Shown here: one piece after another, positions 56,585 through 64,000 of the stretch
Numbering within the stretch: position 1 is the stretch's first letter
How the letters are laid out: each line of letters starts with the position of its first letter
Assembly: GCF_030272615.1 (NCBI RefSeq)
Contig: NC_081414.1
Span: forward strand, 339,120,502 to 339,184,501
Length of the DNA stretch: 64,000 bases
Source: Cryptomeria japonica
Taxonomy: Eukaryota; Streptophyta; Pinopsida; Cupressales; Cupressaceae
Direction of reading: 5' to 3'
The notes under the pieces: generated by a model
Database searches by the model: none
The model's input: the letters and a program-made list of their open reading frames with translations, nothing else
Told to the model about the DNA's origin: nothing
Translations under genes and position numbers: made by a program

Positions 56585-59500
56585 CTTGATATACATAAAT
56601 AAAATCTACTTGTAAAACGTAGGGTTTGTATGGTTTGTATGGGTTTCTATTAGAAGAGTTAACAATTAGATAAGGAAACTTCCTTCTTAAAATCTGGTTT
56701 TACTAGACCAGCAATAGCGCCTTTGGACGTCATGTTGGCAAATATCTATTTTAATTATCGTAAGTGTTACTTATTAAATAAGAATTGAGTCTTTTTTTGG
56801 TTTTTTTATAAATTAAATTTATATTATATATTTTTATAGTTAGTTTTATATTATTTTTTATAGATGTTTTGAATATTTTATTTATAATATGATTTTGATC
56901 AATTTGATACTTTCTTTTGTTTAAATTCTTAAATAAATATCAATTAAAGTTTAAAAAAAAAAAAAAAATTTAAAAAATGTAATTTCAAGTTTCGATATTT
57001 TCTTAGTATTTCAACATTCAAAATTTCTTTTTAGCTCAAATTAATTCATTTATAATCGGTATTATGTGTTGTTTATGTGATATTATAGTCATCTCAAGCA
57101 CCAAGAAATGAGTCGAACTCTAGGTAGAACATACATAGGAACTTTGCTAAGAGGCAGCCACCAAGTTACTCCTCCCTTGATGGAAAAAGCTAGTTTAGTG
57201 GGTGTTGGACCAAGGGGTTGTTTACGTCATGTAAAAATAGAATGTTGTAGATGACAATAGATTTGTTGTTGCAATTTTTTGTTTTTTTTTAAATGTTTTT
57301 GATTGTGATGATTAGGGCAAGTTTTATTGTTGTCTAAGATGTTGATCTAACGTAATTAAGCAATCAACCCTTGTAACAAGTTAAAATTGGTGTTTCTAGT
57401 TTCCCAAAAGATGCTTATTCATGTCTAGCTTACATGTGGATATAATTTATGAGTTAACCTTGTAATTAAAAGATTCAGGTTATGTGCACCCTTATCATAT
57501 TTAACTTATTTTCTTTTTTATTTAACCTAAAGATTTGTGTTTGTTCTTTGTCTTGTTCTTCATTTGGAATCTACTAGATAGGAAAATTCTTTCAAATTTC
57601 ACTTTATATTGCTTCTATCCAATCTTCTTTTATTCTAGGACATATCATGTATGAGAGTTGAGTAAGGAGGAACAAAGATTGAAGATAGAGGAGAAAATGA
57701 TTTTGTTGTTTGCAATCTCATTCTATGTTTCTTAGAGAAATTCAAGGCCTGCACTTGTTTTTTTTTTTTTTAATTTTTAATAAAGTTAAATATATGAAAA
57801 AATTAACCATTTTATTTTTTGATGGCACACACTAAACTATAGGTGCCCAAAACTACATGAAAAAAGGCTAGCAGATGTTGTATAGGTAGGTTTGTGTATC
57901 TTGTTGTAGTAACAAACATTTAATTGCAAAAACTCAAAAAAAGCTACAAAGGCTAGAAAAATGCAGCAATAACAAAAAACAATGACATTGACATGCAAAT
58001 CATGCTACAAAAGAAGAATATGAGTTGTAAAAATTGACAAAGTAATAAAGTATATAGGAACAAAAATTACATTGCATAGAAAAATTTGTTGCTATAGGAA
58101 TTCACCCAGAAGCTACAATGCTAATGTACATCGGTGTTGTAGGGGCTTTTAATAACACAACAACCACTCATAAAATGCCCAAACGTTCACACATAAAATA
58201 ACTCACTTTTCAAAATAGAACAACTTATAGAATCTAAGCATCACAAGAGCACACATACTCCGAGAGATAAATCAGTTTTAAAGAGAAGTTTTTTATCACA
58301 TTTAATAAAAAATACATTATTTTTACAATCATTGTGCAACATTCACATTCCCTTGAAGCATTGAACCAAATCTTAGTTCATATTGTCCTTTCTTCTAGCT
58401 ATTTGACCTCACGTGCTCCACTTCTCTCTATGTCCTCTTCTCTATCTTCTAGATTATCTCTTGTTGTTCCTTCTTGTTCTTCTCCTTCTATTCTTATCTC
58501 TCTTCATTTTCTTGTTTCTATCTGTTCTTCCAAAATCCCCCTCCCCAAATCAGGAAACTTCTGCTACAAACCCCACTTAAACTACTTCAACACTTCAAAA
58601 CCCCTCATTATTTTTCAAATACTCCTTTCCTAGCTTCCAAATTTCTTCCTAAACCTCTACCTACAAATTTGTCTTTTTTTTTTGGCATAGAGGGCACTAT
58701 ATGTGGGTAGTTGTTGCCTCAAGTAGTCAAAAAAAAAAAAAAAAATTAAAAACATTTCCCTTTGCACATGATGATGGTTAAAATAAGTTTAAATAAAATA
58801 AAAAATAAATACTTAATGCCCTTGCATCATCTTTTCTTGAAACAAACTATTCTATAATTTGCAATCTTTGAAATAAATTAAATGATCTCATTTAATTTTG
58901 ATAATTCTTAATTTTAGGGAGAGTGTTGAAATCTCCCATTTTCAAATTTTGAATTTAAATGCAAATGATTATTCAAAGTTTCTCATGTTGGGGTCCATTT
59001 TTTAAATTTATTTGTCTTACATATTGTGTTTAAGGGATTTTACAAGAAAAAATCAAAGAAAATCTACTGGAAGTGACAAAAAACAATTTAATATATTCTT
59101 AAAATTAAATAAAAATTCACACTTCAACCAAAAAATGAACTAATTGAATAAAGAAAGATAATATAATCTTTTAGTGCTATTAGTGCTAACTTATGTCCTT
59201 GGAGTGCTCAACTTATTTACACACTACTCTACAATGATTGGAAGTTTCTCATGATGAAAATTAAGATAGGAAAGCTATAGATCTAGGAATTGTAGATTTA
59301 TTGTAAGATAAATGAATTTTTCAAGCTTTAATGCATAAAGGGAAAGGGACCTAGATGTCCTCTATGAAGCATAAGAATGTTGTAGGTGGAGGTTGCAATA
59401 AAAAATGGTTGAATTATCTATAGATAAATCACAATCCTTGTTCTCAAATCAAGGGAGTATTAAATTCATAGCTATTAGCAACAACCTTTGTAAAATGTAA

Positions 59501-60523
59501 AAAAAATCAACCACCTAGATGTCAAAGGCAAAGAGAGTATTCATAGTATTGAAATTTCTCAATCATTGTTAAGTGATAGGATGTAGAAGTGTTTGGTTGG
59601 GAGAAAACTAGAGAGCTAATGCATAAAAGATTGAAAAAATAATTAAGAGTCAAGGAGAGAGGATTATTAGTTGGGGGAAGGGGTGGCTGAGTAAGGACTA
59701 GAAAGAACTCTCAATGTAAAAATGGGGGAAAATAGGCAAAAATTGAGTAATTATGTTTCTACCAAACATGCTACAGTCACCTATTTCAAGGGTCAAATTT
59801 TCCCCTTTTACTAATGCTAGTTTCCTAGAAAATCAGGTATATTTTAAGATAGATTGTATAAGCAGCCATATAGTCTACCAATAGACCATTCAATTAAAGG
59901 TTTGTAGAAGATATTTAGTACTCATAACTCAATTTAGAGGATAAATAATATAGGTAAGGGGCTAATATTAATGAGGGAGTTCTCATCGAGAAGGAAGATA
60001 CTAATAAGATGTTTAATTTGTGCTTTATGGGTCATGAGATTTATTTAAAAATGATCATCAACCTATAATGTTGAATTGTACAATTTTAAATTGTAGACAC
60101 ATAAAATTGTCCCTTATCTAGCCACATCTAATTTTAGTCTACCTCAACCCATTAATTAGATAAATATTAATTATTTATTTTATTAGTCTTTTTTCTTATC
60201 ATGCTACCTATATTAAAATAAATATTTATTATTTATTTAATTATTTTATCTGTATCCTATCCAATTAATTAAATAAATGTCTATTATTTATTTTTAATTA
60301 ATTCCATGAATTCATAATTTTTCTTTACCCTTGTCCATTCAATCCTAGCCTCTCATCTTGTTCACATCAATCATAATCTAAATCCACAGTCATATGACAA
60401 GTGTCCCACCTTGTCCATTTCATATGTCTAACTTAATCCTTATCCCCATTAATTCAACCTAGATATCTTTCCAAAATTCAAACTAACTTTATATCCTACC
60501 CATTTATCTTAACCTAAACCTCT
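56585..60523. other. AT-rich intergenic region
   Basis: No gene recognised. It contains A-runs at ~56953-56969 and ~58729-58744 and a pyrimidine-rich stretch around 58385-58530 whose Ser/Leu-rich frame I do not trust. The plus-strand start at 58986 (tgttggggtccatttttt) has an inverted partner near 61962. Confidence 0.5.
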
Positions 60524-61233
60524 TAATCTTGGTCATTTCTATAAAGATGTTGCCTTCATCAATTATCCCAATTTCTATATCTTTCCTATCATGTGACATA
60601 TGAATACTTCTTTCAAACCTAACCCTAATCCTCCTTCAATCTAAGCCATCCATTTAACCTCTTAACTATAGCCTTTGATTTTTCCTCTTAAGCTTTTTAT
60701 ATGAAGAGGTCTTTAACCAATCCACGTCATCTTTAGATATCATTATAAAACATATGCTACTATTTTGGTCATGTTATTGCTATCATACCAAGGTTATGTT
60801 GGTCCACATATCAAGAGCATATCAAATTCAACTAGGGTGCATTCTATTTTAAGCCTAATCAAGGAGAATGAAGATAGTTAATCTTGGTCATTTCTATAAA
60901 GATGTTGCCTTCATCAATTATCCCAATTTCTATATCTTTCCTATCATGTGACATATGAATACTTCTTTCAAACCTAACCCTAATCCTCCTTCAATCTAAG
61001 CCATCCATTTAACCTCTTAACTATAGCCTTTGATTTTTCCTCTTAAGCTTTTTATATGAAGAGATCTTTAACCAATCCATGTCATCTTTAGATATCATTA
61101 TAAAACATATGCTACTATTTTGGTCATGTTATTGCTATCATACCAAGGTTATGTTGGTCCACATATCAAGAGCATATCAAATTCAACTAGGGTGCATTCT
61201 ATTTTAAGCCTAATCAAGGAGAATGAAGATAGT
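60524..61233 (+). repeat. Recent 355-bp tandem duplication, two copies
   Basis: Copies 60524-60878 and 60879-61233 differ at only two positions that I noticed (gaagaggtc/gaagagatc and ccacgtc/ccatgtc). The junction is gatagttaatctt. No coding frame. The near-identity marks a recent event in otherwise decayed DNA. Confidence 0.93.
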
Positions 61234-62880
61234 TGAGGTATACATTTGATTTCTTTATATTTTTTATATATATTTTTCTTCAACCTATTTTCTTCCCTCT
61301 TCATTTTGTAATGACCAATGAGAACCATGTCCTTGTTCTAACCCTCCTTTGTTAAGTTTTTGTTAGTTTTAAATATTTTGATTGCATTTTTAGAGCCCTA
61401 GATGTAAAAAGGATCCTTCATTTTATAACTTGAGATACATTTTTTGCATACAATGGAATCTCTATTGCAATAATTTGTGCATCTATTTAAATTTTACATG
61501 CCTTTGTTACTCAAAACTATGCTTTTGTTTCCTAGTTCAATGTGCTTCTATCTAATAGTTTTAGCTTGAGAACTTAGAATATTTATTGAGATTTTTTAGA
61601 TCATTTTAATGGCTTGATCTACATGTTTACATCTCTCTAACACTTTGTTTTTAAGTTTTTCTTTTAAGTTCTTCAATAAAATATATGGTTTCCTAGGCTT
61701 TCTATGTCTTCTATACATTGACATTTTCTTTCAAGTTTGTTAACTAGGATTGTAACCATATAATAATTTTCTGATATTGTTAATCAATTAAATATCACCC
61801 CCAAAAAAGAAATTCAGGTCTACTAACCTTATTTTGTATAGCGCTTTTCAAAATTTCTCTAAACTAGGGTTTTAAGGTCATTTTTAAAATTGAGTGTTTA
61901 GAAGTATCTTGTGACCTCTTGTGTTCTTTTGTTTACTTTACTTGGAAAAAATGGACCCCAACCTATTGATATATAGTAACTCCTAAGATGAAAATTAACT
62001 TCAAGTCACAAAAAATATATTTTCAAAGGTAAAACTATCATTTTTGGGGGTTTTCTATAAAGTTGCACATATGGTCTAAGTTTTGTCATCTTTGTAGAAT
62101 ATAATGGTGAATTTTATTTAAGGGTAAAAGCACAAACTTGTGTCTCACTTTTATAAAAGGAAAAGGTTAACAACAACAAAATAGTTCAACTTCAATGACA
62201 CAAAAGTGATATTTCTATTTGGTATTTGAAGATGATATAAACTGATGAAATGTGTAAAAATGGATGAATTTTATGCCTATTATTTAAAAGAAAAAATTGG
62301 AACAAGAATTGATATGTTTTTTTAATTATTAAAGTCAAATTTTCAATTATTAAAAAATACTGCAAATCAGGGGTTTCACTTCCCACCACAAAACTATATG
62401 TAAATAATCTTATTTTCCTCTAATTTTGAAATATGTTTTAGATGACATCCATAGCCAGTGCAGGAAAAAAAAAATTGATTTCAATCTATATTTTCACCTT
62501 TATAACAATTCAATGTTGAAGTTTCCCGAAATCAAGAGTTTTTGTCTCCCACCAAATTTCCCCTATCAAAACTATAGTAATCCCCCAAAAAATTATATAA
62601 TCTTGAAGATGACTCTCTCCTCTAGTGCTATCTATATATTTTAAATTTTTCTAATATGATTTACTATTTTTTTTTTTTTCCGAATCAGAGTCTTCTCTAA
62701 TGTTAATATACCTATCTGTAGTATTTTGTAATTTTAGTATACTAATTCTAATTGAAATTCTATAAGACTTATATTTCAACGTTTCTCACTCTGAGCTCTC
62801 GAAAAGGGTATTTTCTAGTTTTTTTTTTAAATTGATGGTCTAATTCTTTGCAGAACTTGAAAGTTCTACAAATTGGGGAG
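61234..62880. other. AT-rich intergenic region
   Basis: Only short chance frames and T-runs; nothing supportable. Confidence 0.5.
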
Positions 62881-62893
62881 GTTTTGTTGAGTA

Positions 62894-63002
62894 GGCTGCC
62901 ATGTGGGATGCCACATAGGCAGCCTTGACCGAGTAGGACTCGGTTGAGTCCCCCAAGCAGCGGGACCCTCCATGAGCAGTTGCATGGGGAAGCAACTGCT
63001 CA
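62894..63002. other. Cluster of three hairpins in a GC-rich patch
   Basis: Hairpin 1 is an imperfect palindrome (ggctgcc/ggcagcc with atgtgg/ccacat, 62894-62924). Hairpin 2 is accgagt-agg-actcggt (62928-62944), perfect. Hairpin 3 is tgagcagttgc/gcaactgctca with an 8-base loop (62973-63002), perfect over 11 pairs. It lies about 200 bp upstream of a short ORF. It may be a structured leader of an unrecognised mobile element. Confidence 0.7.
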
Positions 63003-63202
63003 CTTCCCCACCCTTTCCCTCATACATTAATGAGGTCATTTTTTTATTTTTTAAAAACAAAAACAATTAATTTCAATTTCAAATTTTTTTAGGAAGTTGA
63101 TTTTTTTCAAGGAAGGAGGTGATTTTTTCCAAAGGAGTTGGTTTTTTTCTTAAGGATTATTCACTTGCGATTTTAGGAAAGCAAATTTCAATACTTTGTG
63201 TA

Positions 63203-63400
63203 ATGGGGAATAAAAGAAATAGAGAAAAAAAACATGATCATATAAGGGATGATTCAATGAAAGGTCATACAAAAAGTAATCAAGAGCAACCTATTTATGT
63301 TGAAGAAGATCTTGTTGATGTTGAAGATGATGCAACTGAAGTAGCGAAAGAAATTTGTACTAGTCAAGGTACATATTTTTCTTTTGTCATGAGAAATTTG
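63203..63400 (+). pseudogene. N-terminus of an unknown ORF cut by an LTR
   Basis: ATG then MGNKRNREKKHDHIRDDSMK and an acidic stretch YVEEDLVDVEDDATEVAKEI; after 66 codons the frame enters an LTR. Basic-then-acidic composition is compatible with the start of a transposon protein or host nuclear protein, but no domain is recognisable. The continuation would lie beyond the LTR element, off the window. Confidence 0.35.
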
Positions 63401-64000
63401 TGTTGGAATCCAAGAACACTGAGACAAAGGGGGGGGTGAATCAGTTTTCTACCGGAATGATTAATTTTAACCTTATTAAAACATACTTTCACCAACTGAT
63501 ATACTGGTACATATAAGATTGAAAGAAGTAAAGCAACCAAAATTACAATCACACAAATAAATACCATAACACAGAGAATTATACATGGAAAACCTCAAAG
63601 AGGAAAAACCACGATGGGATTTGTGACCCTCAATATCAATCCGCTAGCCATATGAAGAGATATTACAAAATATAGGGACCTGCACTTGTAGGAAGGCTTA
63701 CAACCTAGAGCAGACTGCTCAATCACAAAAGGAGTCTCACTGACTACATACAAATTCAGACTACAATCTAGAGAAATGATTGAACTGCAAAGACATCATC
63801 TCCTATGCATGAATACAATTTTGGTTAATCTCTATCTGTTCTGATCTAAAACCCTAAACCCTTACCGGAATAACCTCTTACATAAACTTCGCATTACAAA
63901 TCATTATCACATTCGCCTATCCTTCCATATTACAAAATGATCTAATTAACTGACCTATATACCCTTTACAATCCATCATGCCTTAAGTCGACTTACAAAG
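63401..64000 (-). mobile_element. LTR (Copia-like) on the minus strand, runs off the window
   Basis: On the minus strand it ends with a C9 run, tttgtctcagtgttc, then GGATTCCAACA. The shared module is present in reverse around 63560-63760 (ctagagcagactgctcaatc, tgcacttgtaggaaggc, aggaaaaaccacgatggg). The right part and any internal region are outside. Confidence 0.8.

Noticed and set aside
58334-58710. Ser/Leu/Phe-rich frames over a pyrimidine tract
   Set aside because: Low-complexity CT-rich DNA without a recognisable domain, and two overlapping frames are equally open.

Overview
The window looks like nuclear DNA of a large, transposon-rich seed plant, most likely a conifer. It is AT-rich and dominated by LTR retrotransposons with Met-tRNA primer sites. 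The LTRs carry a C-homopolymer end motif (TTCACCCCCCCTCT), and there is one plant-type LRR receptor gene. The conifer assignment is an inference from texture (nested giant elements, Gag-like protein families); no diagnostic marker gene is present.

Layout, left to right. Positions 1-1059 are the right part of an LTR, followed by a decayed coding non-LTR element. 5535-7840 is an internally deleted Copia element. 8161-13025 is a degenerate macrosatellite whose ~520-bp unit encodes a small hydrophobic protein; it is broken by a 382-bp MITE and by another insertion. 13750-48000 is a Russian-doll nest. An old minus-strand coding element (called H here) is split by two elements. The first is D (16135-22739, minus strand, no pol), which itself carries a 342-bp TRIM and a solo LTR. 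The second is C (24065-47962), a Ty3/Gypsy chromovirus. C's integrase gene is split by A (30474-45471), and A's 3' LTR is split by B (38793-45375). Exact or near-exact 5-bp target duplications support each step, and the host reading frame resumes across the D and A insertions.

A and B are distant relatives of one another. Each has LTRs, a primer site, a polypurine tract, a Gag-like ORF1 with four zinc knuckles and a long coiled-coil ORF2, but no reverse transcriptase or integrase. They are non-autonomous and presumably use another element's machinery. A also holds a reversed solo LTR of the B family.

To the right, 48000-54200 is AT-rich and contains a G-quadruplex-like island and two short non-LTR insertions with 15-17-bp target duplications. 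These carry a lysine-rich coiled-coil ORF and no reverse transcriptase. The second lies about 260 bp upstream of the only plausible host gene, an LRR receptor of HAESA/HSL type (54402-56507). That gene has a complete ectodomain and membrane segment, but its kinase is lost; a frameshifted scrap of the kinase start remains after the stop codon. The last 7 kb hold a recent 355-bp tandem duplication, a cluster of three hairpins, a short interrupted ORF and the beginning of a minus-strand LTR that runs off the window.

No rRNA, tRNA, CRISPR array or organelle insert was recognised.
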